From Microbacteriaceae bacterium (GTDB taxonomy: Bacteria; Actinomycetota; Actinomycetes; Actinomycetales; Microbacteriaceae), in contig JAODME010000015.1 in the NCBI GenBank assembly GCA_025465095.1, positions 82,636-146,635 of the forward strand: a DNA stretch of 64,000 bases. The letters run 5' to 3'. The notes under the pieces were generated by a model. The model was given only the letters and a program-made list of their open reading frames with translations, did no database searches and was not told the DNA's origin. Of this stretch, positions 8,463 to 16,625 are shown in pieces. Made by a program: the position numbers and the translations under genes. The stretch's first letter is position 1, and each line of letters starts with the position of its first letter.

Positions 8463-9428
8463 CTAGGCGCTCTTCGTTCTGCGGGCCGCTGACTTCTTCC
8501 GCGTACCGTTTGTGGACGCCGCGCCGTCGGCATCGTCCTCCGGTGCGGGCTTCGCCTGCCCCTGCGCCTTTTCCGCGGTCGCCTTGCCGGGTTTCCGCGC
8601 CCCCGATCCGCCGGCCGACGCCTTCCCGGACGCGCGGCTCTTCTCGACGCTTCGTCGAAGTGCCTCCATCAGGTCGAGCACCTCGCCGCCCTCGTCGTCA
8701 TCCTTCGCGGACTGCCCGAACGTCTCCTCCGTATCGACCGCGTCACCCTTCTTGAGCTTGACCTCGATCAGCTCGCGCAGCTGCTCCTGATAGTCGTCAC
8801 GGAACTGCTCTGGCTCGAAATCGGATTCGAAGCTCTTCACAAGCGCCTCCGACATCTCCAGTTCCTTGGCGGATATCTTCACGCGCTCGTCCAGCGAGGG
8901 GAAGGATGCTTCACGCACCTCGTCGTCCCAGAGCAGCGCCTGCAGCATCAACACGTCCCCACGCACGCGCAACGCACCCAGGCGAGTCTTCTGCCGGAGC
9001 GCGAAGTGCACGATCGCCGTGCGTTCGGTCTCCTCGAGGGTCCGGCGCAGGAGCGCATACGCCTTCGATGACTTCGAGGCCGGCTCGAGAAAGTAGCTGC
9101 GGTCGAACATGATCGGGTCGATCTGCTCGGTGGGCACGAACTCGACCACGTTGATCTCCCGGCTCTTCTCCTCCGGCAGGGACTTGAGATCCTCGCTGGT
9201 CAGGATGACGGTGCTCTCGCCGTCGTCATACGCCTTGTCGATGTGTTCGTAGTCGACGATTTTGCCGCATATCTCACACCGGCGCTGGTAGCGGATCCGC
9301 CCACCATCCTTGTCGTGCACTTGGTGCAGTGAGATGTCGTGGTCCTCCGTCGCGCTGTACACCTTGACGGGGACGTTGACCAGCCCGAAGGTGATCGCGC
9401 CGGTCCAGATAGCTCTCATGTTTTCCAT
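8463..9428 (-). CDS. ku: non-homologous end joining protein Ku
   Basis: 321-aa bacterial Ku. The start MRAIWTGAITFGLVNVPVKVYSAT and the CEICGK segment are hallmarks of the Ku core, which forms a homodimeric ring on DNA ends and recruits LigD. The C-terminal ~60 residues are rich in Lys, Ala, Gly and Pro (RKPGKATAEKAQGQAKPAP, KKSAARRTKSA), the basic tail that in other bacteria tunes DNA binding and ligase stimulation. The start may be the ATG at 9428 or the one at 9419, where most Ku proteins begin. It is divergent from ligD with 95 bp between them. Confidence 0.95.
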   Translation of the reverse strand: MENMRAIWTGAITFGLVNVPVKVYSATEDHDISLHQVHDKDGGRIRYQRRCEICGKIVDYEHIDKAYDDGESTVILTSEDLKSLPEEKSREINVVEFVPTEQIDPIMFDRSYFLEPASKSSKAYALLRRTLEETERTAIVHFALRQKTRLGALRVRGDVLMLQALLWDDEVREASFPSLDERVKISAKELEMSEALVKSFESDFEPEQFRDDYQEQLRELIEVKLKKGDAVDTEETFGQSAKDDDEGGEVLDLMEALRRSVEKSRASGKASAGGSGARKPGKATAEKAQGQAKPAPEDDADGAASTNGTRKKSAARRTKSA

Positions 9429-9523
9429 TGTGATCCCGCCCCTCGCAAGAGGGAAGCCCGCGCTGCAGCGAAATCGCGGGGCAAGGGGTGGCAGGGTGCT
9501 TCGGCTTGCTCCAAACTTGACCC

Positions 9524-11980
9524 ATGGAAGGGTCTGAACCGACGATCGTCTCGGTCGACGGGCGTCGCATCCGGCTCACCAATCTCGACAAGGTGCTCTA
9601 CCCGGAGACGGGCACGACGAAGGCCGACGTGCTCGACTACTACGCTCGCGTGGCAGACGCCCTCATCAGCCACGCGGCGAACCGGCCCGCCACTCGCAAA
9701 CGCTGGGTGCACGGCGTCGGCACCGCCGAGAAACCCGGCCCGGTGTTCTTTCAGAAGAACCTCGACGACAGCACCCCTGAGTGGGTTCCGCGCCGATCGA
9801 TCGAGCACCGGGAGCACGCCAGCGACTACCCGCTCGTGAACGATGGGGCGACCCTGACCTGGCTCGGACAGATCGCAGCGCTCGAAATCCACGTTCCCCA
9901 GTGGCAGTTCGGGCGCACCGGGGTGCAGAAGAACCCCGACCGGCTCGTGCTGGACCTCGACCCGGGTGAAGGTGCCGGCCTTCTCGAGTGCGCAGAAGTC
10001 GCGAGGCTCGCACGAACCATCCTCACCGGTATGGGGCTCGATCCGATGCCGGTGACGAGCGGCAGCAAGGGCATTCACCTGTACGCCGCCCTCGACGGCA
10101 GGCAGGATTCGGAGGCCGTCAGCTCCATTGCGCACGAGCTGGCTCGCGCTCTCGAGGCGGATCACCCGGATCTCATCGTCAGCGATATGAAGAAGGATCT
10201 ACGCACCGGCAAGGTGCTCGTCGACTGGAGCCAGAACAACAAGAACAAGACGACGATCACGCCGTACTCTCTGCGAGGGCGCATCCGTCCGACGGTCGCC
10301 GCCCCCCGCACCTGGCGGGAGCTCGCGTCCCCCGACCTCGAGCAGCTCGACTACCGGCAGGTGCTCGCTCGCCTCGCTCGCCGGGGGGACCCGCTCGCCG
10401 GGCTCTCCGCGGGGCACCTCGCGTCCCTCGAGCCGACGCCGGAGCGTATGGCCGGGTTCGAGACCTCGCCGCAGGCCGACGATCGCCTGGCGAAGTATCG
10501 CAGCATGCGCGATGGGTCGAAGACTCCCGAACCCGTTCCGGGCGACCCGGCCCCGACCTCCACCGGGCAGAGCTTCGTCATCCAGGAGCACCACGCCCGT
10601 CGTCTGCACTGGGACTTCCGCCTTGAGCACGATGGCGTGCTGGTGAGCTGGGCGCTGCCGAAGGGCGTTCCAACCGACGGGAACCAGAACCACCTCGCCG
10701 TGCAGACAGAGGATCACCCGCTCGAATACGGGACATTCGAGGGCAGCATTCCCCAAGGTGAGTATGGCGCCGGTGAGGTCACAATCTGGGATTCGGGAAG
10801 TTACGAGCTTGAGAAGTGGCGTGACGGCAGGGAGGTCATCGTCACCGTGCACGGCGAGAGGCACGGTTCCCATCGCTACGCGCTGATCCACACGGGTGGC
10901 CGTGACAGCGCGTCAGAGAACAACTGGCTCATTCACCTGATGGAGTCCGGTCGCGATGCCCGATCACTGCGGAGTCGAAGCGCGAGCCGCAAGACGGTGG
11001 GCTCGCCGCGTCGGTCCCACGAAAAGGCGGTCGCCCCGATGCTCGCGGTGCTCGGGACGGAACAGGACCTCAACGGCGGTGACGACTGGGCGTTCGAGAT
11101 GAAGTGGGACGGCATCCGGGCTATCGCCTATGTCGAGGGTGATCGACTCCGGCTCGTGAGCCGCAACGGCAACGACCTCACTGCCGGGTACCCGGACCTC
11201 GCTTCGATCATCGACTCGGTGAACGCGGATGCCGTGCTCGACGGCGAGATCGTCGCCTTCAACTCGCGCGGGCGACCGGATTTCGGCCTCCTGCAGACGC
11301 GGATGAACTTGGCGAAACGAATCGAGATCGACGCGGCGGCGAAGACCACCCCGGCCCACTTCATCGTCTTCGATCTGCTCGAGAGCGACGGGAGATCGAC
11401 ACTGCGGTCCTCCTACGACGAACGGCGCGCGCATCTCGAGTCGGCCGTCAGAGCGCGCGGCCGGGTCCAGGTGCCGCCGGCCTTCGACGGAAACGCCGGT
11501 GACGCGATCAGGGCGAGTCTCGAACTCGGTCTCGAAGGAATCATGGCGAAGAAACGCGACGGGACGTACAGCCCTGGTCGGCGCTCCCGGTCCTGGATCA
11601 AAATCAAGCACCACCTTGCGCAGGAAGTGGTGATCGGCGGCTGGCGCCCCGGCAAGGGCCGGCGCCTCAGCCAGGTGGGCTCGCTGCTCATGGGAATACC
11701 GGACGGTAGGGGGCTGCGTTATGTCGGTCGCGTGGGGACGGGCTTCCGTGAACGCGACCTCGACGAACTCACGACGAGGCTGCGCCGACTGGAGCGAAAG
11801 ACCGCCCCCTTCCTCGACGTGCCGAGAGCCGACGCCTCCGACGCACACTGGGTGACACCCCGGCTCGTCGGGGAGGTCGAGTTCTCTGATTGGACGGCAA
11901 GTGGGCGCCTTCGTCAACCGGCGTGGCGGGGGTGGCGACCGGACAAGTCGGCGGCCGACGTCGCGCAAGAGACCCCGTGA
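9524..11980 (+). CDS. ligD: multifunctional ATP-dependent DNA ligase LigD (POL-PE-LIG)
   Basis: 818-aa LigD with all three modules in the mycobacterial order. Residues about 1-285 are the primase-polymerase (VDNREIT-type core with DLDPGEGAG). About 349-460 is the 3'-phosphoesterase, starting FVIQEHHARRLHWDFRLE. From about 500 onward is the ligase, with the nucleotidyl-lysine motif EMKWDGIRAI (near residue 526), DGEIVAF and SWIKIKHHL. It fills in, processes and seals double-strand breaks held by Ku. No Shine-Dalgarno precedes the ATG; a CAAACT sequence 6 nt upstream could be a weak -10 of a leaderless message. It shares its stop with the downstream glycosyltransferase start. Confidence 0.95.
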   Translation: MEGSEPTIVSVDGRRIRLTNLDKVLYPETGTTKADVLDYYARVADALISHAANRPATRKRWVHGVGTAEKPGPVFFQKNLDDSTPEWVPRRSIEHREHASDYPLVNDGATLTWLGQIAALEIHVPQWQFGRTGVQKNPDRLVLDLDPGEGAGLLECAEVARLARTILTGMGLDPMPVTSGSKGIHLYAALDGRQDSEAVSSIAHELARALEADHPDLIVSDMKKDLRTGKVLVDWSQNNKNKTTITPYSLRGRIRPTVAAPRTWRELASPDLEQLDYRQVLARLARRGDPLAGLSAGHLASLEPTPERMAGFETSPQADDRLAKYRSMRDGSKTPEPVPGDPAPTSTGQSFVIQEHHARRLHWDFRLEHDGVLVSWALPKGVPTDGNQNHLAVQTEDHPLEYGTFEGSIPQGEYGAGEVTIWDSGSYELEKWRDGREVIVTVHGERHGSHRYALIHTGGRDSASENNWLIHLMESGRDARSLRSRSASRKTVGSPRRSHEKAVAPMLAVLGTEQDLNGGDDWAFEMKWDGIRAIAYVEGDRLRLVSRNGNDLTAGYPDLASIIDSVNADAVLDGEIVAFNSRGRPDFGLLQTRMNLAKRIEIDAAAKTTPAHFIVFDLLESDGRSTLRSSYDERRAHLESAVRARGRVQVPPAFDGNAGDAIRASLELGLEGIMAKKRDGTYSPGRRSRSWIKIKHHLAQEVVIGGWRPGKGRRLSQVGSLLMGIPDGRGLRYVGRVGTGFRERDLDELTTRLRRLERKTAPFLDVPRADASDAHWVTPRLVGEVEFSDWTASGRLRQPAWRGWRPDKSAADVAQETP

Positions 11981-12714
11981 CGAGGATCACCGTCGTCGTG
12001 CCGGTGAAGGACGATGCGCCGATGCTCGAACACTGTCTTGCCTCGCTCAAGCGGCAGATCCGCCCCGCGGACCAGTTGATCGTCGTCGACAACGGTAGCT
12101 CCGACGACTCGGCGCAGGTCGCGGCGCGATTCGGCGCTACCGTCGTGACCGAACCGAGGGTGGGCATCTGGCAGGCAGCGGCTACCGGGTTCGATGCGGC
12201 GACGGGAGACATCATCGCGCGGTGCGACGCCGACTCACGACCCGACCCTGACTGGCTCGAGAGGATTGAGGAGGCGCTCTCGGAGCATCCGTCCGCCGTT
12301 GCCGTCAGTGGGCCGGGTCGGTTTTACGATCTGGGTCAGCCGCTACGCTTTCTCGCAGACTTGCTCTACATGCGGGCATACTTCTTGTTCGGCCGCGGGG
12401 CCCTCGCCAATCGCACCGTGTTCGGGTCGAACCTCGCTCTCCGGGCCACCGCATGGCGCGACGTCGCCGAGCAGGTGCACCGCGACGACCCAGACGTGCA
12501 CGACGACTTCGACCTTGCCTACCATTTCCATCCCGCGGCGACGGTGCTTTACGACCGCACCCTCACCGTCGGAATCTCGGCCAGGCCGTTCCGCGACCGG
12601 CGCGCGATGGTCGTGCGCTATCGTCGCGGACTGCACACCGTCGCGGTGCACGGCGCACGCGACTGCGCCCCCATGCGCTGGCGTCGGCGCATCATCGAAC
12701 GGTCCCAGTCCTAA
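11977..12714 (+). CDS. family 2 glycosyltransferase
   Basis: 245-aa GT-A fold glycosyltransferase. It starts ITVVVPVKDDAPMLEHCLASL, has VVDNGSSD and a metal-binding CDADSRPDPDWL (DxD-like), and continues to PFRDRRAMVVRYRRGLHTV. The GTG start overlaps the ligD stop as GTGA, so it is translationally coupled to ligD; the 29 extra residues of the track ORF overlap ligD and are discarded. No signal or transmembrane segment beyond a weak one around LRFLADLLYMRAYFLF. Sugar and acceptor are unknown. Coupling to a DNA repair ligase is probably an accident of compaction. Confidence 0.85.
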   Translation: MTRITVVVPVKDDAPMLEHCLASLKRQIRPADQLIVVDNGSSDDSAQVAARFGATVVTEPRVGIWQAAATGFDAATGDIIARCDADSRPDPDWLERIEEALSEHPSAVAVSGPGRFYDLGQPLRFLADLLYMRAYFLFGRGALANRTVFGSNLALRATAWRDVAEQVHRDDPDVHDDFDLAYHFHPAATVLYDRTLTVGISARPFRDRRAMVVRYRRGLHTVAVHGARDCAPMRWRRRIIERSQS

Positions 12715-12717
12715 GCT
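12712..12717 (+). promoter_or_regulatory. putative -10 box for the YihY transcript
   Basis: TAAGCT overlaps the stop codon of the glycosyltransferase and ends 6 nt before an ATG that opens a 16-codon ORF. Confidence 0.45.
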
Positions 12718-12723
12718 GCACAG

Positions 12724-12774
12724 ATGACAACGTCGCACCGACCCGCCGAGGTGCGGGAGAGGGATGCCGGATGA
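12724..12774 (+). CDS. putative leaderless upstream ORF (16 aa) coupled to YihY gene
   Basis: Reads MTTSHRPAEVRERDAG, then TGA. It is too short for the track. Its ATG lies 6 nt after a TAAGCT box, and its stop overlaps the YihY start codon as ATGA. This layout suggests that ribosomes loading on the leaderless mRNA translate the peptide and then reinitiate on the membrane protein gene. The peptide has no recognisable motif. It could also be a chance ORF in a short leader. Confidence 0.4.
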   Translation: MTTSHRPAEVRERDAG

Positions 12775-13760
12775 CCCCCACGAGCCGCGGCCTCGACAGA
12801 ACGGCCTGGAGACTCGTGGCCCGCCGAAGCTGGCACGGTTTCGTGCGCCATCGCGGCATCGACTCCGCCGCCGCCCTCACCTTCTTCGCGGCACTCGCCC
12901 TGCTTCCCGCAGCACTGAGCGTCGTCTCCGCGGTCGCCGTCTCCGACACTCGAGAGGGTGCCGTTCGTGAATTGCTCGTCACCGTTGACACGCTGGTTCG
13001 AGACTCGACCGTCACGGCGGTTGCGGGACCGCTTCAGCAACTGACGGAGCTTCCGAGCCCAGGCTGGGGTCTCGCGATCGGACTGGTGCTCACGCTATGG
13101 ACCGCTTCGGGGTACGCGACCGCGTTCGGCCGGGCCGTGAACACCGTCTACGAGGTGCAGGAAGGTCGTCAGTTCTGGAAATTCCGCGGCCACATGCTCC
13201 TGGTGACCCTTGTCACCACCGTCGCATTCGCGGGCATCCTCACGATTCTGCTCGGGACGCCAGCTGTCGCCCAGGCCATCGGCGAGAACGTCGGCATCGG
13301 CGAGCCATGGCTCACCATGTGGAACATCGGCAAGTGGCTCGTGTTGCTCGTTCTCGCCCTTGTCATCGTCGCGATACTCTACTTCTTCACGCCGAACGTC
13401 CTCCGCCCGAGGCTGCGCTGGGTATCGTGGGGCTCCGCCTTCGCGATAGTGCTCTGGGCGACCGCAACCGCCGGTTTCGCCGTGTACGTGGCATCGATCG
13501 GGCAGTACGACGAGATCTACGGCTGGCTCGGCGGTGGAGTGGTACTGCTGCTCTGGCTGTACCTGACGAATCTCGTGCTCGTGCTCGGCGCGGAGGTGGA
13601 CGCCGAAATCGTGCGGGTGCGTCAGCTGCAGGCGGGAATCGAAGCGGAGGACGTCATCCGGTTGCCCCTTCGCGACTCCACCCGCAACCTGATGATCGCC
13701 CGCCAGAGCGCCGACGACGCGGCGGACGGTCGCGCTCTCCGCGAGCAGCACGTACCGTAG
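12771..13760 (+). CDS. YihY/BrkB family membrane protein
   Basis: 329-aa polytopic membrane protein of the YihY/virulence factor BrkB family (not ribonuclease BN, despite older labels). The signature N-terminal segment DSAAALTFFAALALLPAALS is followed by about five further hydrophobic helices, including ATAFGRAVNTVYEV and the conserved C-terminal block YDEIYGWLGGGVVLLLWLYLTNLVLVLGAEVDAE. It ends in a cytosolic tail. Function is unresolved. The ATG at 12771 is preceded by GGGAGAGGG and overlaps the stop of a short upstream ORF. Confidence 0.88.
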   Translation: MTPTSRGLDRTAWRLVARRSWHGFVRHRGIDSAAALTFFAALALLPAALSVVSAVAVSDTREGAVRELLVTVDTLVRDSTVTAVAGPLQQLTELPSPGWGLAIGLVLTLWTASGYATAFGRAVNTVYEVQEGRQFWKFRGHMLLVTLVTTVAFAGILTILLGTPAVAQAIGENVGIGEPWLTMWNIGKWLVLLVLALVIVAILYFFTPNVLRPRLRWVSWGSAFAIVLWATATAGFAVYVASIGQYDEIYGWLGGGVVLLLWLYLTNLVLVLGAEVDAEIVRVRQLQAGIEAEDVIRLPLRDSTRNLMIARQSADDAADGRALREQHVP

Positions 13761-13784
13761 AAGCACCCAATCTAAGGACTCATC

Positions 13785-14264
13785 ATGCGCCTCAAGCTGT
13801 TGTTCGTGATCGGAACCGTCTCCGGCTATCTTCTGGGGGCCCGCGCCGGGCGGTCGAAGTACGAACAGATAAGGACTCGCGCCAGCGAGGCGTGGAACGT
13901 CCCTCGCGTGCAGAAGATCGTCACTGAGACTCAGGAGTTCCTGAAGGAGAACGCCCCGATCATTGCCGACAAGGTGGCTGAGGGCACAAAGATCGCGAGT
14001 GAGAAGTTCGCGGAAAGCGTGACGATCGCCAGCACGTCCGTCTCCGAGGGCACGAAGGTCACCGTTTCCGGCGCAAAGGATGCTGCAGAGAAGGTGGCCG
14101 GCACCGCCCGGGAAGTGGGCGGGAAGGTGGCCGAGGCGGCACGTTCCGTCGCCGCCCGGGTTGCGGGCGCGAGTGCGGGAGCCGACCGGAACGACGCGGC
14201 GGATGCTGCCGACACGGATTCCACGGACGGGCGCGCCGGGAGCACCGAGCCGCGTCCTCTCTGA
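13785..14264 (+). CDS. YtxH-like membrane-anchored protein
   Basis: 159-aa protein. The N-terminal segment MRLKLLFVIGTVSGYLLGARAGRSKYEQI is a single glycine-zipper-like membrane helix followed by the Arg/Tyr motif common in actinobacterial YtxH-like proteins. The rest is an amphipathic, Ala/Lys/Glu-rich helical region with repeats of the type KVAEGTKIASEKFAES, like apolipoprotein or LEA-type helices, ending in an acidic tail. AAGGA lies 6 nt upstream of the ATG. A stress or envelope role is common for such proteins, but none is shown here. Confidence 0.78.
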   Translation: MRLKLLFVIGTVSGYLLGARAGRSKYEQIRTRASEAWNVPRVQKIVTETQEFLKENAPIIADKVAEGTKIASEKFAESVTIASTSVSEGTKVTVSGAKDAAEKVAGTAREVGGKVAEAARSVAARVAGASAGADRNDAADAADTDSTDGRAGSTEPRPL

Positions 14265-14283
14265 TCCGATCTGGTGGTCGGCG

Positions 14284-15846
14284 TCAGTCCTCGTCGTCAT
14301 CCGTGAAACGATCCTGCGATACGACGCTGATCACCCCGGTCATAGGCACGATTCCGCTGAGCCTCTCGGGCGAGAGAATCCGTGTCACCTCGTCGCGATC
14401 CATCAGGCCGGCGGCGACTACGAGATCGGCGATCGACGCGTTCGTCGTGAGCGCCGTGTGCGCCAGGCTCGCCGACGCGGTGTAACCGATGTAGGGCGTC
14501 AGCGCAGTGACGACGCCCACCGAGGTCTCTACCTGCATGCTCAGTCGTGAGAGGTTCGGCGTGATGCCGTCGATGCAGTTGATGCGGAGCGTGCGGCAAG
14601 CGTTGGTCATCCAGGCGAGCGACTGCAGAATGCTGTGCGCGATCACGGGCTCGAAGGCATTGAGCTGCAACTGTCCTGCTTCGGCCGCGGCCGTCACCGT
14701 CGCATCTGCCCCGATCACGCTGAAGGCGACCTGATTGACAACCTCCGGAATGACCGGGTTGACCTTTCCCGGCATGATCGACGACCCCGCCTGACGAGGG
14801 GGAAGGTTGATTTCGCCCAAGCCCGCCTGGGGTCCGGACGACAGCAGGCGCAGATCATTGCAGATTTTGGACAGCTTCACCGCCGCGCGCTTGAGCGTGC
14901 CGCTCAGGGTCATGAAGATGCCGGCATCCGAGGTCGCCTCGATCAGGTCCGCGGCGGTCACCATGTGAATACCGGTGACCTCGATGAGCTGACGACACAC
15001 CGAGGCGGCGTAGCGCGGGTCGGCGGTGATGCCGGTGCCGATCGCGGTCGCACCCATGTTGATCTCGTTGAGCCACGGAATCACTTCGCTGAGCCTGTCG
15101 AAGTCCTCCGCGAGCGTGTGAGCGAATCCGCTGAACTCCTGACCGAGCGTCATTGGCACGGCGTCCTGCATCTGGGTGCGACCCACCTTGAGCACTCCGG
15201 CGAACTCGACGCCCTTCGCCGCGAATGACTTCGTCATTCTCGCGTGCTCCTCGAGGAGCCGTTTCGTGCCGAAGACCATCGCAAGCTTGATCGCGGTCGG
15301 GTACACGTCGTTGGTGCTCTGGCTTCGGTTCACGTCGTCGAGCGGGTGCATGTGCTTGTAGTCGCCGAGTTCATGCCCGAGCAGTTCGAGACACCGATTG
15401 GCGATGACCTCGTTCGTGTTCATGTTCGTCGAGGTGCCCGCTCCGCCCTGGATGACGCCGACGACGAACTGGTCGTGCAGTTCGCCGTTGACAATCTCGA
15501 GGCACACACGTTCGATCAGGTCGGCCTTGGCGGGATCGAGGACGCCGATCTCCCGGTTGGCTCTCGCCGCCGCCTGCTTCACCCGGGCGAGCGCGCGGAT
15601 CAGGTCGGGATAGACCGAGATGGGCCGCCGGGTGATCGGGAAGTTCTCCAGTGCCCGCGCCGTGTGAATGCCCCAGTAAGCGTTCGCCGGTATTCTCATC
15701 GACCCGAGGGAGTCGCGTTCGAGTCTCGTCGGCACCGAGTCGTCGAGGCCGAGGGGACCGGGATCGAACTCGCCGGCGGCAGGCGCTTCCCGAAGGTTCT
15801 CGAAACCCGCCGTGGCCGGAAGGAGGATGGGTGAGGTTTCGTTCAC
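14284..15846 (-). CDS. aspA: aspartate ammonia-lyase
   Basis: 520-aa member of the aspartase/fumarase superfamily. It carries GGAGTSTNMNTNEVIANRCLE, the SQSTNDVYPTA block and the family signature GSSIMPGKVNP at about residues 355-365, with the catalytic serine loop. It deaminates aspartate to fumarate; aspartase fits better than fumarase because of the overall N-terminal block (RIPANAYWGIHTARALENFP). An unusual N-terminal extension of about 40 residues precedes the normal start. The GTG at 15846 has GGAG 8 nt upstream, which supports the extension being translated; an internal start near MRIPANAYWG is the alternative. Confidence 0.88.
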   Translation of the reverse strand: MNETSPILLPATAGFENLREAPAAGEFDPGPLGLDDSVPTRLERDSLGSMRIPANAYWGIHTARALENFPITRRPISVYPDLIRALARVKQAAARANREIGVLDPAKADLIERVCLEIVNGELHDQFVVGVIQGGAGTSTNMNTNEVIANRCLELLGHELGDYKHMHPLDDVNRSQSTNDVYPTAIKLAMVFGTKRLLEEHARMTKSFAAKGVEFAGVLKVGRTQMQDAVPMTLGQEFSGFAHTLAEDFDRLSEVIPWLNEINMGATAIGTGITADPRYAASVCRQLIEVTGIHMVTAADLIEATSDAGIFMTLSGTLKRAAVKLSKICNDLRLLSSGPQAGLGEINLPPRQAGSSIMPGKVNPVIPEVVNQVAFSVIGADATVTAAAEAGQLQLNAFEPVIAHSILQSLAWMTNACRTLRINCIDGITPNLSRLSMQVETSVGVVTALTPYIGYTASASLAHTALTTNASIADLVVAAGLMDRDEVTRILSPERLSGIVPMTGVISVVSQDRFTDDDED

Positions 15847-15925
15847 TTCGTAGCTCCGTTGCTGTTGGTCGCTTCGCTCGTGGCAGTGGACTCAGTTGAC
15901 TCTACTCGGCGGTTGACGCAAGCCC

Positions 15926-15954
15926 TTGAGTCCTCGGACGACCGGGCATAGCGT
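15926..15954 (+). promoter_or_regulatory. putative sigma70-type promoter of the small acidic protein gene
   Basis: TTGAGT and TAGCGT are separated by 17 bp, upstream of the ATG at 15987. It gives a leader of about 26 nt containing a good GGGAGGA ribosome site. Confidence 0.55.
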
Positions 15955-15986
15955 GTCGGAGACGGCGAACCCGGGAGGACGAAACG

Positions 15987-16235
15987 ATGAGCACCTTCGA
16001 CACCGCAGGCGACCTGTCGGCGGGAGGCCCGTATACCGATGGCCTCGACAGCGAGGCGGTGACGAGCCGGTCGGCGGCAGACGATGCCGCGACGAGCGGC
16101 GGAACCCCGGAGGAGACAGCCTCGGACGGCCAGAACCTCGGCGAGAACGGCGGGAATGCGAACCTGGCCGATGGGGCGCTGTCGCCGGGAAGCACCGCGA
16201 CAGGTGGGCCGACGACGACCGGCGACGTGCAGTGA
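15987..16235 (+). CDS. small acidic disordered protein
   Basis: 82 aa, rich in Gly, Ala, Thr, Asp and Glu, with one basic residue in the whole chain (SRSAADDAATSGG) and no hydrophobic core; likely intrinsically disordered. It is supported by a strong GGGAGGA site 8-9 nt before the ATG and a promoter with 17-bp spacing. No domain is recognised. It is the first of five similar tiny acidic genes between here and 20.4 kb. The region 16236-16422 that follows holds no gene I can support. Confidence 0.65.
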   Translation: MSTFDTAGDLSAGGPYTDGLDSEAVTSRSAADDAATSGGTPEETASDGQNLGENGGNANLADGALSPGSTATGGPTTTGDVQ

Positions 16236-16422
16236 TGACGGCGACCGATAAATCGTGGTTACCGCACCTGAACCGCCCCCGCGATTCGGTGTCGACCTTC
16301 GGTCGCCGCCATCCCTAGCCCCCCGGCTAGTTGCATGGTCCACTCTAGGCAGAAGCGGCGTTCCGCCGACCCCCCCAAATCGGGGGTGGGCATTAAGGGG
16401 GACAAGGGCGCCCGTCGAGGGC

Positions 16423-16451
16423 TTGCACAGCGTTCTCGGCGGGCCTAGCGT
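16423..16451 (+). promoter_or_regulatory. putative promoter of the 55-aa gene and recQ
   Basis: TTGCAC and TAGCGT with exactly 17 bp spacing; the ATG at 16458 is 6 nt past the -10, so the transcript would be leaderless. Confidence 0.55.
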
Positions 16452-16457
16452 CGGGGT

Positions 16458-16625
16458 ATGGATGACGCGATGAACGGCCCGGACCTCGGTCGACACTCTG
16501 CCGGCCGGCAAGACGGCGACGAGCAGGCGGTTGAAGAGGTCGCGGATGCTTTGCCGGGTAGCGGCCGGCTCGAGGAGCCGGAGGACGACCTGAACGGGGC
16601 GAGCGGACCCATTCAGGTTCCGTGA
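16458..16625 (+). CDS. small acidic protein, translationally coupled to recQ
   Basis: 55 aa, too short for the ORF track: begins MDDAMNGPDLGRHSAGRQDG and ends GASGPIQVP. It is acidic and low in hydrophobics, resembling its neighbours at 15987 and 20116. It has a promoter with perfect 17-bp spacing placing transcription at its ATG, and its TGA overlaps the GTG of recQ as GTGA. So it is the first cistron of the recQ message. Function unknown; its translation may set recQ expression. Confidence 0.6.
   Translation: MDDAMNGPDLGRHSAGRQDGDEQAVEEVADALPGSGRLEEPEDDLNGASGPIQVP

Noticed and set aside
15843-16511. 222-aa minus ORF overlapping aspA start and the small acidic gene
   Set aside because: Low-complexity composition, overlaps a better supported gene and promoter on the other strand.
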